NCBI RefSeq assembly: GCF_020618775.1
Contig: NZ_JAESVB010000002.1
Location: 1 to 64,000, forward strand
DNA length: 64,000 bases
Source of the DNA: Acidisoma silvae
GTDB taxonomy: Bacteria; Pseudomonadota; Alphaproteobacteria; Acetobacterales; Acetobacteraceae
Direction of reading: 5' to 3'
The position numbers and the translations under genes are program-made. Each line of letters begins with the position of its first letter. Within the stretch, counting starts at the first letter, position 1. The notes below the pieces were generated by a model that saw only the letters and a list, made by a program, of their open reading frames with translations, searched no databases and had not been told where the DNA came from. Below are positions 46,226 to 56,097 of this stretch, piece by piece.

Positions 46226-46879
46226 ATGCAGCAAGCCACCGAATGGACCGAACCGCCGCATGACTGCCCGCTCTGCCCAAGGCTGGTGGAGTATCGCGAG
46301 GCCAACCGCGCCGCCCATCCCGACTGGTTCAACGGTCCGGTGCCGAGCTGGGGGCCGATCGACGCGCCCATCGCCGTCATCGGCATGGCGCCCGGCGTGC
46401 GCGGCGCCAATCGCACCGGCCGCCCCTTCACCGGCGACCATGCCGGCATCCTCCTTTACACCACGCTGACGAAATTCGGTCTGGCGGAGGGGGTTTTCGA
46501 TGCGCGACCGGATGACGGACTGCGGCTCACCGGCTGCCGCGTCGTCAATGCCGTGCGCTGCGTGCCGCCGGCCAATCTGCCGACACCGGCCGAGACCACG
46601 ACCTGCAACCGCTTTCTGACCTACGAATTACAGCGCATGCCGCAGCTGCGGGTGGCGATTGCGCTTGGCGTGCTGGCCCATACGGCGGTGCTGAAGGCCT
46701 GTGGCATCCGGCAAAGCCATGTCCGCTTCCGCCATGGCGCGCTGCATGAACTGCCGGACGGGCTGATTCTCGCGAACAGCTATCATGTGTCCCGCTACAA
46801 CACGAATACCGGCCGGCTGACGGAGCCGATGTTCCATGACGTGGTGCGGGCCGCCATCGCACGCGCGGCAGCCGCCTGA
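46226..46879 (+). CDS. Type 5 uracil-DNA glycosylase (UDGb), 4Fe-4S
   Basis: The 217-residue DNA repair enzyme removes uracil and related deaminated bases. GMAPGVRGANRTGRPFTGDHAG is the family 5 motif A and NSYHVSRYNTNTGRLTEPMF is motif B. Cysteines C14 and C17 (DCPLCP) with two further cysteines (around GCRVVNAVRC and TTTCNRFL) would bind the iron-sulfur cluster. Family 5 lacks the polar catalytic residue of other classes and uses an Asp downstream of motif A, here GDH. A good ribosome binding site (GGGAGAGG) precedes the ATG. It stands alone between folK and an outer-membrane protein gene. Confidence 0.92.
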   Translation: MQQATEWTEPPHDCPLCPRLVEYREANRAAHPDWFNGPVPSWGPIDAPIAVIGMAPGVRGANRTGRPFTGDHAGILLYTTLTKFGLAEGVFDARPDDGLRLTGCRVVNAVRCVPPANLPTPAETTTCNRFLTYELQRMPQLRVAIALGVLAHTAVLKACGIRQSHVRFRHGALHELPDGLILANSYHVSRYNTNTGRLTEPMFHDVVRAAIARAAAA

Positions 46880-46895
46880 TCCGGCCAGAATCCCG

Positions 46896-47978
46896 TCAGA
46901 ACCGCGCCGAGACCGCGACCGACCCGAAATCGAACAGGCCGCCCTGCTGGCTGGTGAATTCATGCGTCTGCCAGGTCTGGCTGAGGCTGAGACGCACGCC
47001 ATGCCAGATCATGGCGACGCCGACTTCGAATTCCGCCACGAAGGGCTTTTTGGTGACGCTGGGGCCATCGGCAAAGGCATTGCCTTCCAGCAGCGTGTTA
47101 TAGGCGACCGCCTGCCCGTCCACCCCACCGAACAGATACCAGGCGAGACCGGAATCCGGCAGATAGGCGTCACTACCGTCGATACCCGGCATGATACGGC
47201 CGGCACCGAAATCATCCTCCAGCCCTTGGCCGATACGCAGGATGCCGCCGGCCTGGGCATAGATCTGCTCGGTGCCGATGAAACCCGTGACATCCGGCAG
47301 AATATCGACACCGATTGGCGCGGCGTTCAGGGCAGGCAAGGCGGCAAGGGCGAAAAGCGGCACCCGCCAGGTGCGGTCGGCAAAAAAGTTCAGTTCGGGC
47401 CGATTGTCGAGCTGATAGTCCCAGCCTTGATTCTTGTCGTCGCCGATGATGGTGTGAAAGCCGTTCTGCACAATCTCGCCACCGGCATCCGGCCCCAGCA
47501 CGCCCGCCTGCACGCCAATACGCGTGCGGCTGGTCGCGGTATCCTGGATAAGCTGCCCGGTCAGCAGCAGCGTCGCCGCATAGGGACGATCATTCGGGTC
47601 CGGCGGATTAAGCTGGGTATCGGAGGGCGTGTACATCTGCTGGCTGAGATCGATGCTGACGCGCTGATTGCCCGCGCCCAGAATAGCGTGACCACCATTG
47701 GCCAGAAAGCCCGGCAGGTCGCCGGTCGGCCCCGTCCAGCCGATTTGCAGACCGCTGGTGTAATTCTCGTCGGTCGCGCCCGTCGCGTCGTTTTCGACGC
47801 GGATGGTATAGATGCTGCCATTGTCGGCGGGCGGCAAGGATGCCGCCCTCGCAGCACCTGCATCAAGGCTGGTCAAGCCTAGTGCGACCAGGCCTGCGAC
47901 GCGGATAGCGCTGAACAGGCGCCTCGCCTGACCACGGGTTATCCCGCTTTTTGATTGCGTCATCGTCCACTTTGCCAA
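46896..47978 (-). CDS. LpxR-family outer-membrane lipid A deacylase
   Basis: The 360-residue protein has a long N-terminal signal (cleavage likely after LDAGAARA, about residue 45) and a C-terminal Phe, as expected for an outer-membrane barrel. VENDATGATDENYTSGLQIGW matches the N/D catalytic region of LpxR, and GFHTIIGDD supplies the conserved His. LpxR removes the 3'-acyloxyacyl group from lipid A. Alternating strands with aromatic girdle residues (TWRVPLFALAALP, LAWYLFGGVDG) fit a 12-strand barrel. The true start may be the second Met (MTQSKSG). It is convergent with the glycosylase gene, 16 nt apart. Activity in the producing strain is inference. Confidence 0.8.
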   Translation of the reverse strand: MAKWTMTQSKSGITRGQARRLFSAIRVAGLVALGLTSLDAGAARAASLPPADNGSIYTIRVENDATGATDENYTSGLQIGWTGPTGDLPGFLANGGHAILGAGNQRVSIDLSQQMYTPSDTQLNPPDPNDRPYAATLLLTGQLIQDTATSRTRIGVQAGVLGPDAGGEIVQNGFHTIIGDDKNQGWDYQLDNRPELNFFADRTWRVPLFALAALPALNAAPIGVDILPDVTGFIGTEQIYAQAGGILRIGQGLEDDFGAGRIMPGIDGSDAYLPDSGLAWYLFGGVDGQAVAYNTLLEGNAFADGPSVTKKPFVAEFEVGVAMIWHGVRLSLSQTWQTHEFTSQQGGLFDFGSVAVSARF

Positions 47979-48052
47979 AGAGGAAAACTATGAAGTTTTC
48001 CACCCTCGTCTTTCCTTGGCGTGATAGCAACAACAAGCTTACAGAAGTTCCG

Positions 48053-51000
48053 TCACGCGAATGTGCCTGACCGGCCTTCGATGCTGGTCTTGATCATTAC
48101 CCCGAGCGCATTATCCCAAAGCTCTGCCGCCGGCAGCATGACTTTCCGTCGCCAATTGGGACGTTCCTGATCGGTACCCGGCAAATTCAAAGCCTCGGTC
48201 TCCCGACCCAGGTCATCGGCCTGCACAAGATCGAGCACGGAAGCGGTGCGGCCGATATAGGCGTGGAAGGCCGCCGCCACCGCATCGGACATGGGCGCGA
48301 CACGATCAATCGCTTCCACGTCGTCCAGCAGGCCCTGCCCGGCGAGCGCCGCTAGGGCGGTGTGCTTCTCGGCATCGCGCTGGGACAGCGCCTGCGCGGT
48401 TGCCGCGTCATCCGACAGATGCAAGCGCTGCCGCTCGATGATATCCGCGCCCTCCCACCAGCCGGCGAGCGTCGGCAGGTCATGGGTGGAAACGCAGGCC
48501 GCCGCCATCGGCGGATAGGCGGAAGGCGGCTTGAAGCCCGCGCCCTCGCGCTCGAACCAGAAGACGCGATAGGCGAGCAGACCGGAATCCGCCATCGCTT
48601 CGCGCACGCCGTCCGGCACGGTGCCCAGATCCTCGCCCACCACCAAGCAGCGTGCGGCCTGGCTTTCCAGCGCCGTAATGCCCAGCATGTCCTGTCGGGG
48701 ATAGGCCAGATAGGCGCCATCGGCCGCGCGGCCGCCTTCGGGGATGAGAAACAGCCGGTTGAGGCCCAGCACATGGTCGATGCGCAGCGCACCAGCGTGG
48801 CGCATATTCGCCCGCAGCAATTCGCCGAACCCCTCGTAACCCTGAGCGCGCATCGCCCAGGGGTTGGGCGGTGGCAGGTTCCAGTTCTGGCCCTCGATGG
48901 AAAAGGGATCAGGCGGCGCGCCGACCGAGACGCCGGTCATGAGGAAATCCTGCTCGGACCAGGCTTCCGCGCCGACCGGCGCGGTGCCGACGGCAAGGTC
49001 ACGGTAAAAGCCAAGCGAGAGACCGGCCGCGCGACCGCTGACATCGGCAGCCGCAAGCTGGTGATCGGCCAGCCATTGCAGGAAAGCGAAAAAGCCGATG
49101 CTGTCTGCGTGGTCCGCCGCGAAGGCCAAGACGGCGGCACCGGCGGGATCGTGCAAGGCTGCCGGCCAGTCTTTCCACGACAGGGTGGGATAGGCCGCGC
49201 TGATCGCCTGGAAGGTCGCGAAACGATCGAGGCTGCGGCTGCCCTTTGCGCGGAAGGCCGCGAAAGCTTCGACGGCCGGGTGGGTTTTTGGCAGCTTGCT
49301 CAAAGCCGCAAAAGCCACGCGCAACACGCGATCCTTCGCGGCCCAAACGCCGGCGTAGTCTACCGCACGGGTTTCGCGCAGCGCCGCGAAAGCGCCAGCC
49401 TCCGCAGCCAAAGCCGCCTGCACCGCCGGCAGTTCGGTGATGAAGGGCAGTTGCGCCACGTCGATATAAAGCGGCTCCAGAAAGCGCCGGTCGGATGGCG
49501 AATAGGGGCTGACGAGGCCGCGATGTTCCGGGAACAGCGCATGCAAGGGGTTGAGGCCGATGATGGCGCCACCCACTGCGGCCGTCTGCCGGCCGATCTC
49601 GGCCAGGGTTGAAAAGTCACCCATGCCCTGATCGCCGTCACGGCGCAGGCTGTAGAGATGCGTGGCGAGGCCGAAACGCCGGCCACCGTTTGACAGGTCG
49701 GGCGGCAGATAGCAGCGCTGCGGCGCCACGATCAGCTTCGTCTCGCCGTGTTCGGCCCTATCGGCACAGACCAGCCGGTGACGGCCGATGGGCTGTGGCG
49801 GCAGAGTGATGTGACGCACATGCCCGACGCGACCATCCGCCGCCGTGACCTGCGCGCGGCCGGCATCATCCGGCGGCACCACGAACCGCGCCTGGCTGCC
49901 ATCCTCGCGGATCAGCACCAGGGCGATGGCGCGCGGCAGGCCAGCCAAAGCCGGACCCAGCGTCAGCGCGATGCTCTGCCCTTCCCGCACCACCAGGCTC
50001 GGCGGCAGGGCCGCGAAATCCTTTAGATTCGAGAGGCGATAGAGGCTTTCGGCGATATCGGCCACGCTGTCCGCCGGCAGTTTCATGGCCCGCAGCAGCG
50101 CGCGGCGGCTGTCATCCGGCACATGATGAAGATTGCCCGCGATATCCCACCAATCGGGCGCGAGGCCAGCGGCGGTAGCCAGTGTCGCGAGGCGTCCGGC
50201 GGGATCGCGCTCGGCCAGCATGAGGCTTTCCGCCGGCACGATATGGGCCACTGTCAGCGACGGCTCCTCGATCAGCAGCAGCGCTGTCCGCGCCTCGACC
50301 GGCAGGCTTGTTTCCGCAAGGACCGCCTCGGCCTCCGGCTGCGCGGAATCGATGACGCGGCGCCAAGCGTAGCCGGGCCGGTTCTCCGGCAGGGTCAATG
50401 CAAAGCCGGACCAGCCGGCATGAAGCAGCACCAGCGCGCGGCTGCCGCCCTTGCCGCCGCCCGCGACCTCCGGCCGATACAGATCAGCGATCAGCGTGCG
50501 GGTTTCGCCATTCTGCCAATCCTCACCCTGCATCCCCTGCCCGTCCGCGCGCCGCCAGACGACATCGGGACGCAGCGTGTCATCCGCCGGCTCGCCGGTC
50601 AGATGGGCGAGATGGGTCAGCGCCGGACAGGACCGCCGCGCGGCGATCAGCTTCGCCGTGAAACGGGCGAGTGCGGGGTCGGCGTCCTGCCATTCGACCC
50701 AGGAAATGGTTGTGTCCTGCGCATAGGCATTATTATTGCCCTGCTGCGTGCGGCCGAGTTCGTCACCGGCCGCCAGCATGGGCGTGCCGCGCGACAGCAG
50801 CAGCGTCGCCAGTAGCGCGCGGATATCGGCGCGGCGCGCGAGGCGCACGCCCTCATCCTCGGTTGGTCCTTCAACGCCATGGTTCCAGGACTGGTTTTCG
50901 CTCGTCCCGTCGCGGTTCTGCTCGCCATTGGCATCATTATGCTTGCCCGCATAGGAGACGAGATCGGCGAGGGTAAAACCGTCATGTGCGGTGATGAAAT

Positions 51001-52330
51001 TGATGCTGCGCGACGGCGCATGGGTGGTCTGGCCATAAAGGTCCGACGAGCCGGCGAAGCGCGTCACAGCTTCGCCCAGCATCCAGCTGTCACCGCGCCA
51101 GAAGCGGCGCATGGTGTCGCGATATTTGTCGTTCCACTCCCCCCAGGGGGCAGGGAACTGGCCGACCTGATAGCCGCCATAGCCGATGTCCCAGGGTTCC
51201 GCGATCATGGCGATGCCGCGCAAGGCCGGGTCTTGCGCTACTGCCTGCAAAAAGGGCGCGCGGGGGTCATAACCCGCCGGATTGCGGGCCAGCGTCGATG
51301 CCAGGTCAAAGCGATAGCCGGACAGGCCGGCGCGCCGCACCCAGAGCCGCAGGCTGTCCATGACCATGCGCAGAACCATGGGATGGTCGACGGCCAGCGT
51401 ATTGCCGCAGCCCGTATCATTCACCAGCACGCCGGACTGGCCGGGGACGAAGCGGTAATAGCTGCGATGATCGAGCCCTCGGAAGGAGACCGTGGGGCCC
51501 ATCACATCGCCTTCGCCCGTATGGTTGAAGACGACATCCAGCAGGCTGGCGATGCCCCGCGCGCGCAGCGCATCCGTGGTCGCACGGATTTCCGGAAAAC
51601 CGCCGGGGGCGAGACGCGGATCCGGCGCCATATAGGTGACGGGATTATAGCCCCAGTAATTGGTCAGGCCCAGCGGCGGCAGATGCCGCTCCTCTAGCCA
51701 GGCGGAACTGGGCAGAAATTCGACCGCGCCGATAGTGAGATCGGTCAGGTAGGATAGTAGCGGCGCTTCCGCCAGCGCCGCATAAGTGCCGCGCAGCACT
51801 TCGGGAATATCCTGACGCAGCTTGGAAAAACCGCGCACATGCATCTCATAGATGACCTGCCGCTGCCAGGAGAGCGGCGGCAATGCGACGTCGGTTTCCG
51901 GCGCTTCGATAATCGCCTTCGGCATGAAAGGCGCGCTGTCATCCTGGTTCGGCGGCGCCCCCATTTCGGTGCCCGGCGGCCAGTCGAACATGGCGGGATG
52001 CAGTTTGAAGGCGCGATCAAGCCGCGTCGCGTAAGGGTCGATCAGCAGCTTCGTCGGGTTGAAGCGGTGTCCGTCCTGCGGCGCCCAGGGGCCATAGGCG
52101 CGCAAGCCGTAGCGGGCGCCGGCACCGATTCCCGCGATTTCGCCGTGGAAACTATTGAATGTGCGTGCGGGCAGCAGGATCCGCTCGATCTCTGTCTCGC
52201 CCGTCTCATCGAACAGGCAGAATTCGATGGCCGTCGCATGGGCCGAGAAAACGGCGATATTGATGCCGCTCTCCGTCAGCGTCACGCCCAGCGGCTCGGG
52301 CAGACCTGCGGTGACACGACGCATCGTCAT
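48053..52330 (-). CDS. GlgX-MalQ fusion: glycogen debranching enzyme plus 4-alpha-glucanotransferase
   Basis: This single frame of 1425 residues carries two whole GH enzymes. Residues 1-690 are GlgX (GH13_11): a CBM48-like start (AVFSAHATAIEFCLFDETGE), LDVVFNHTGEGD, nucleophile Asp342 in YRFDLAS, acid Glu378 in AEPWDIG and the HD pair at 449-450 (FITAHDGFTLAD). Residues about 700-1425 are MalQ (GH77): FGLATHLYSLRRDGDQGMGDF, nucleophile Asp1185 in LRIDHVLGL, acid Glu1233 in VGEDLGTVP and STHDLPTLAGWW. Both active sites look intact. GlgX cuts the short stubs left by phosphorylase and MalQ recycles the released oligosaccharides, so a fused enzyme could pass products between sites. It overlaps glgA by 4 nt at the end of the glg operon. 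The linker near 690-710 has no obvious break. Confidence 0.92.
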   Translation of the reverse strand: MTMRRVTAGLPEPLGVTLTESGINIAVFSAHATAIEFCLFDETGETEIERILLPARTFNSFHGEIAGIGAGARYGLRAYGPWAPQDGHRFNPTKLLIDPYATRLDRAFKLHPAMFDWPPGTEMGAPPNQDDSAPFMPKAIIEAPETDVALPPLSWQRQVIYEMHVRGFSKLRQDIPEVLRGTYAALAEAPLLSYLTDLTIGAVEFLPSSAWLEERHLPPLGLTNYWGYNPVTYMAPDPRLAPGGFPEIRATTDALRARGIASLLDVVFNHTGEGDVMGPTVSFRGLDHRSYYRFVPGQSGVLVNDTGCGNTLAVDHPMVLRMVMDSLRLWVRRAGLSGYRFDLASTLARNPAGYDPRAPFLQAVAQDPALRGIAMIAEPWDIGYGGYQVGQFPAPWGEWNDKYRDTMRRFWRGDSWMLGEAVTRFAGSSDLYGQTTHAPSRSINFITAHDGFTLADLVSYAGKHNDANGEQNRDGTSENQSWNHGVEGPTEDEGVRLARRADIRALLATLLLSRGTPMLAAGDELGRTQQGNNNAYAQDTTISWVEWQDADPALARFTAKLIAARRSCPALTHLAHLTGEPADDTLRPDVVWRRADGQGMQGEDWQNGETRTLIADLYRPEVAGGGKGGSRALVLLHAGWSGFALTLPENRPGYAWRRVIDSAQPEAEAVLAETSLPVEARTALLLIEEPSLTVAHIVPAESLMLAERDPAGRLATLATAAGLAPDWWDIAGNLHHVPDDSRRALLRAMKLPADSVADIAESLYRLSNLKDFAALPPSLVVREGQSIALTLGPALAGLPRAIALVLIREDGSQARFVVPPDDAGRAQVTAADGRVGHVRHITLPPQPIGRHRLVCADRAEHGETKLIVAPQRCYLPPDLSNGGRRFGLATHLYSLRRDGDQGMGDFSTLAEIGRQTAAVGGAIIGLNPLHALFPEHRGLVSPYSPSDRRFLEPLYIDVAQLPFITELPAVQAALAAEAGAFAALRETRAVDYAGVWAAKDRVLRVAFAALSKLPKTHPAVEAFAAFRAKGSRSLDRFATFQAISAAYPTLSWKDWPAALHDPAGAAVLAFAADHADSIGFFAFLQWLADHQLAAADVSGRAAGLSLGFYRDLAVGTAPVGAEAWSEQDFLMTGVSVGAPPDPFSIEGQNWNLPPPNPWAMRAQGYEGFGELLRANMRHAGALRIDHVLGLNRLFLIPEGGRAADGAYLAYPRQDMLGITALESQAARCLVVGEDLGTVPDGVREAMADSGLLAYRVFWFEREGAGFKPPSAYPPMAAACVSTHDLPTLAGWWEGADIIERQRLHLSDDAATAQALSQRDAEKHTALAALAGQGLLDDVEAIDRVAPMSDAVAAAFHAYIGRTASVLDLVQADDLGRETEALNLPGTDQERPNWRRKVMLPAAELWDNALGVMIKTSIEGRSGTFA

Positions 52331-53814
52331 GCGCGCAGCGCCTCAACCGCATTCGGACCGTCCTCGGCCAATTCCCGATAGAGTTCGGCATAGAGCCGCG
52401 CCGAGCGCCGCCAGGAGACATCGGTGCGCATACCGTTGCGCTGAATGCGCCGCCAAAGTGCCGGCTTGCGCCAAAGAGACGCGACCCGCAGCGCGGCACT
52501 TTCCAGCATCTCCACCGTCGGCGGATGAAACTGCACACCGGTGCCGATGCCCTCGGCTCGCGCCATCTCATTCGCGTCGATGACGGTATCCGACAGGCCG
52601 CCGACGCGGGCGACGACCGGAATGCTGCCGTAGCGCAGGGCGTAAAGCTGGGTGAGGCCGCAAGGCTCGAAGCGCGAAGGCAGCAGCAGAGCATCCGCGC
52701 CGGCCTGCATGAGATGACCGAGTTCCTCGTCATAGCCGATGACGCAACCGATGCGGCCGGGATAGGCGGTGACGGCATCGCGCACGGCGCGTTCCATGGC
52801 ACGGTCGCCCTGGCCGATGATGGCGACCTGCGCGCCCGTGCCAAGGATCAGCGGCAGCGCGTCCAGCACCATGTCGATGCCCTTCTGCCAGGTCAGCCGG
52901 CTGACAAGGCCGAAGAGCAGAACATCGGCGTCTTCGCGCAACCCGACCCGGCGTTGCAGCGCCACCTTATTGATCCGTCGCGGCTTGATATGCAGCCGAT
53001 CGAATTTGGCGGCGATCAGATTATCGGTGGACGGATCCCAGACATTCTCATCGATGCCGTTGAGAATGCCCAGCACATCGCCGATGCGGTCGCGCACCAG
53101 CCCGCCAAGTCCCATGCCACCCTGAAGGGTCGAAATTTCCTCGGCATATTTGGGGGAAACGGTGGTGATGCGGTCGGCGAATTGCAGCCCGGCCTTCAGA
53201 AAGCCGATGCCGCCGTAATACTCGATCCCGTCGACACCCATGGCTTCCGGCGGCAGCCCGAGCGTGCTGAGAAGTTCCGGCGCATACTGGCCCTGGAAGG
53301 CGAGGTTATGCACGGTCATGATGGCGGGCGGGCGCACACGCCCCGCCGCACGGTAATGCAGATAGGCCGGCGTCAGCCCAGCCTGCCAGTCATGAGCGTG
53401 GACGATTTCGGGTTTGAAGGCGGCCACTTCGCCAAGACCGATGGCGGCCCCGACAGCGCTGAGGGCGGCGAAGCGGATGGGATTGTCCGGCCAATCCTCC
53501 TTCTCCTCATTCGTGTAAGGCGTGCCGGGACGGTCATAGAGATGGGGCGCGTCGATGAAGAGGATATCGAGGCCGCCGACCTCGGCGCGCCGCAGCCGCG
53601 CCGGACCGCCGAAGAGATCGTCGAAATGATGGATGGTCTCGGCATCCGGCAGTTTGGCCAGCACGGGCCTATAGCCCGGAATGAGCGAGGTGATCTTGAT
53701 CCCCTCGGGCTTGAGGAACAGCGGCAATGACCCCGCAACGTCAGCGAGACCGCCGGTTTTAATGAGCGGATAGAGTTCCGAGACGACGGATAGAACAGAA
53801 ACAGGCGTCCTCAC
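52327..53814 (-). CDS. glgA: Glycogen synthase (GT5)
   Basis: It extends alpha-1,4-glucan from ADP-glucose. The 495-residue GT-B enzyme opens VLSVVSELYPLIKTGGLADVAG, with the ADP-glucose-binding KTGGLADV (Lys19). VHAHDWQAGLTPAYL and the C-terminal LLPSRFEPCGLTQLYALRYGSIPVV (with catalytic Glu) are present. Its stop overlaps the GlgX-MalQ start, and the glgB stop is 36 nt upstream. No glgC for ADP-glucose synthesis is in the window, so the donor must be made elsewhere. Confidence 0.95.
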   Translation of the reverse strand: MRTPVSVLSVVSELYPLIKTGGLADVAGSLPLFLKPEGIKITSLIPGYRPVLAKLPDAETIHHFDDLFGGPARLRRAEVGGLDILFIDAPHLYDRPGTPYTNEEKEDWPDNPIRFAALSAVGAAIGLGEVAAFKPEIVHAHDWQAGLTPAYLHYRAAGRVRPPAIMTVHNLAFQGQYAPELLSTLGLPPEAMGVDGIEYYGGIGFLKAGLQFADRITTVSPKYAEEISTLQGGMGLGGLVRDRIGDVLGILNGIDENVWDPSTDNLIAAKFDRLHIKPRRINKVALQRRVGLREDADVLLFGLVSRLTWQKGIDMVLDALPLILGTGAQVAIIGQGDRAMERAVRDAVTAYPGRIGCVIGYDEELGHLMQAGADALLLPSRFEPCGLTQLYALRYGSIPVVARVGGLSDTVIDANEMARAEGIGTGVQFHPPTVEMLESAALRVASLWRKPALWRRIQRNGMRTDVSWRRSARLYAELYRELAEDGPNAVEALRA

Positions 53815-53850
53815 GGCATCTGCCTCCGGCTGAAGCCGCCACAGCGCCTG

Positions 53851-56088
53851 TTATTCTGGATCATATTCGAAATAGACCGTCGCCAGAGGAGGAATGGTAA
53901 TGAGGGCCGAAAACGGGAAGCCATGGCTCGGGATGGGTTCGGCCTGCACCGCGCCGCCATTGCCATTATTGCCGCCACCGTAAAGTCCGGCATCGGTATT
54001 GAGGATTTCGCGCCAGCGCCCGGCATGGGGCAAGCCGATACGATAGCCTTGCCGCAGCACCGGCGTGAAATGCGCCACCACCGCGACAGGCGGAATCTCC
54101 GCCTCGCCTCCGTCGCGCAGCCAGGCGAAGACCGATTGTTCAGCGTCGTCGGAGACGATCCAGCGGAAGCCCTCAGGCTCGCAGTCCCGCCGATGCAGTG
54201 CCAGCGTGTTGCGGTAGAGGGTGTTGAGGTCGCGCACCAGGCGCTGCACCCCGGCATGGGTCTGAAACTCGGTCAGTCCCCAATCCAGCGACTGGTTGAA
54301 ATTCCATTCACCACTCTGCCCGAATTCCTGCCCCATGAAGAGCAGCTTCTTGCCGGGCTGCGCCCACATGAAACCGTAATAGGCGCGCAGATTCGCGAAG
54401 CGCTGCCATTCATCCCCCGGCATACGACCGAGGATGGATTTCTTGCCGTGCACCACTTCATCATGCGACAGCGGCAGCATGAAATTCTCGCTATAGGCAT
54501 AGACCATGCCGAAAGTCATGCGGTCATGATGCCATTTCCGATGCACCGGCTCCTGCGACATATAGTCCAGGGTGTCGTGCATCCAGCCCATGTTCCATTT
54601 GAAGCCGAAGCCCAGGCCGCCGGCGAAGGTCGGCGCGGAAACACCGGCCCAGGCCGTTGACTCCTCAGCGATCATCGCCGTGCCGGGGAAATTGGCATAG
54701 GCAAGTTCATTGACCCGGCGCAGGAAGGCGACCGCTTCGCGGTTGTCGTTCGATCCGTCCTCATTCGCGATCCACTCGCCGGCTTTGCGCGAATAATCGA
54801 GATAGAGCATGGAGGCGACGGCATCGACACGCAGCCCGTCGAGATGAAACACGTCCAGCCAATAGATTGCGTTGGAGACGAGGGTCGCCGACACCTCGTT
54901 CCGGCTGAAATTGAAAATCGCGGTATTCCAATCCGGGTGGAAGCCACGGCGCGGATCGGCATGATCGTAAAGATGCGTCCCGTCGAACTTGGCCAGGCCA
55001 TGCGCGTCCACCGGAAAATGCGCCGGCACCCAGTCCAGAATGACGCCCAGCCCATATTGATGGGCGCGATTGACGAAGCGCGCGAAACCCGCCGGGTCAC
55101 CGAAGCGGCGGGTCGGCGCGAACATCCCCACCGGCTGATAGCCCCAGGAGGCGTCGAGCGGATGCTCGGTGATCGGCATCAGTTCCAGATGCGTGAAGCC
55201 CATGTCATGGACATAGGGGATCAGGCGGTCCGCCAGTTCGTCATAAGTGAGGAAGCGATTGCCTTCCCCCCGCGCCCAGGAACCGAGATGAACCTCGTAG
55301 ACCGACATCGGCTTGCGCCGGGCGTCGCCCGTACCGCGCGCCGCCCGATGGGCCGCGTCATCCCAGGTAAAATTGTCGATCCGCGCGATGACGGAAGCGG
55401 TGGAGGGCCGCATTTCCGCCGAGAAGCCGACCGGGTCGGCCTTCAGCGGCAGCAATTCTCCCTGCGGCCCGACGATTTCGTATTTATAGGCCGCACCCTC
55501 GCCGATCTCGGGCGCGAAGATTTCCCATACGCCGCTGCCGCGCCGCAGGCGCATCTGGTGGCGGCGACCGTCCCAGCTATTGAAGTCTCCCACCACGGCG
55601 ACACGCCGCGCATTGGGCGCCCAGACCGCGAAATGCACGCCCGGCACGCCCTCATGCGCCACAACATGCGCGCCGAGACGTTCGAAAATGCGCTGATGCG
55701 TGCCTTCGGCGAAAAGATAGTCATCGAGCGCGCCCAGCACAGGCGGAAAGGCGTAGGGATCATACAATTCCCACACGCCGCCGGCATTCTGCGCCCGTAG
55801 CTTGTAAAGCGTGCCGGGCATCAGATCCGGCACCAGCCCCTCGAAAAAGCCATGCGCATGTTTGCGGGTCAGATTGACGAAGAGACGATCGTCGAGCCCG
55901 ATCACCGCCAGACTGTCGGCATGGGGCACGAAGGCCCGCACCGCGAGCCCCGCATCCGTCATATGCGGCCCAAGAACGCCAAAGGGATCGCCATGCCGCG
56001 CGCCGAGAATGGCGGACAAATCCCCCTGGGAGACCCGCCAATCCCGCACGCGACGTAACCCGCCCCTCTCGCGTTCTATGGACGCCAC
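53851..56088 (-). CDS. glgB: Glycogen branching enzyme
   Basis: It introduces alpha-1,6 branches. The 745-residue protein has two N-terminal CBM48-like beta domains and a GH13_9 catalytic domain. [17 protein letters not shown] holds the nucleophile Asp, [14 protein letters not shown] the acid Glu, and [14 protein letters not shown] the third acid. [16 protein letters not shown] and [12 protein letters not shown] are also typical. The length is standard for two-domain N-terminal GlgB. It follows glgP after 9 nt in the same operon. Confidence 0.95.
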   Translation of the reverse strand: MASIERERGGLRRVRDWRVSQGDLSAILGARHGDPFGVLGPHMTDAGLAVRAFVPHADSLAVIGLDDRLFVNLTRKHAHGFFEGLVPDLMPGTLYKLRAQNAGGVWELYDPYAFPPVLGALDDYLFAEGTHQRIFERLGAHVVAHEGVPGVHFAVWAPNARRVAVVGDFNSWDGRRHQMRLRRGSGVWEIFAPEIGEGAAYKYEIVGPQGELLPLKADPVGFSAEMRPSTASVIARIDNFTWDDAAHRAARGTGDARRKPMSVYEVHLGSWARGEGNRFLTYDELADRLIPYVHDMGFTHLELMPITEHPLDASWGYQPVGMFAPTRRFGDPAGFARFVNRAHQYGLGVILDWVPAHFPVDAHGLAKFDGTHLYDHADPRRGFHPDWNTAIFNFSRNEVSATLVSNAIYWLDVFHLDGLRVDAVASMLYLDYSRKAGEWIANEDGSNDNREAVAFLRRVNELAYANFPGTAMIAEESTAWAGVSAPTFAGGLGFGFKWNMGWMHDTLDYMSQEPVHRKWHHDRMTFGMVYAYSENFMLPLSHDEVVHGKKSILGRMPGDEWQRFANLRAYYGFMWAQPGKKLLFMGQEFGQSGEWNFNQSLDWGLTEFQTHAGVQRLVRDLNTLYRNTLALHRRDCEPEGFRWIVSDDAEQSVFAWLRDGGEAEIPPVAVVAHFTPVLRQGYRIGLPHAGRWREILNTDAGLYGGGNNGNGGAVQAEPIPSHGFPFSALITIPPLATVYFEYDPE

Positions 56089-56097
56089 TTTATCCCT

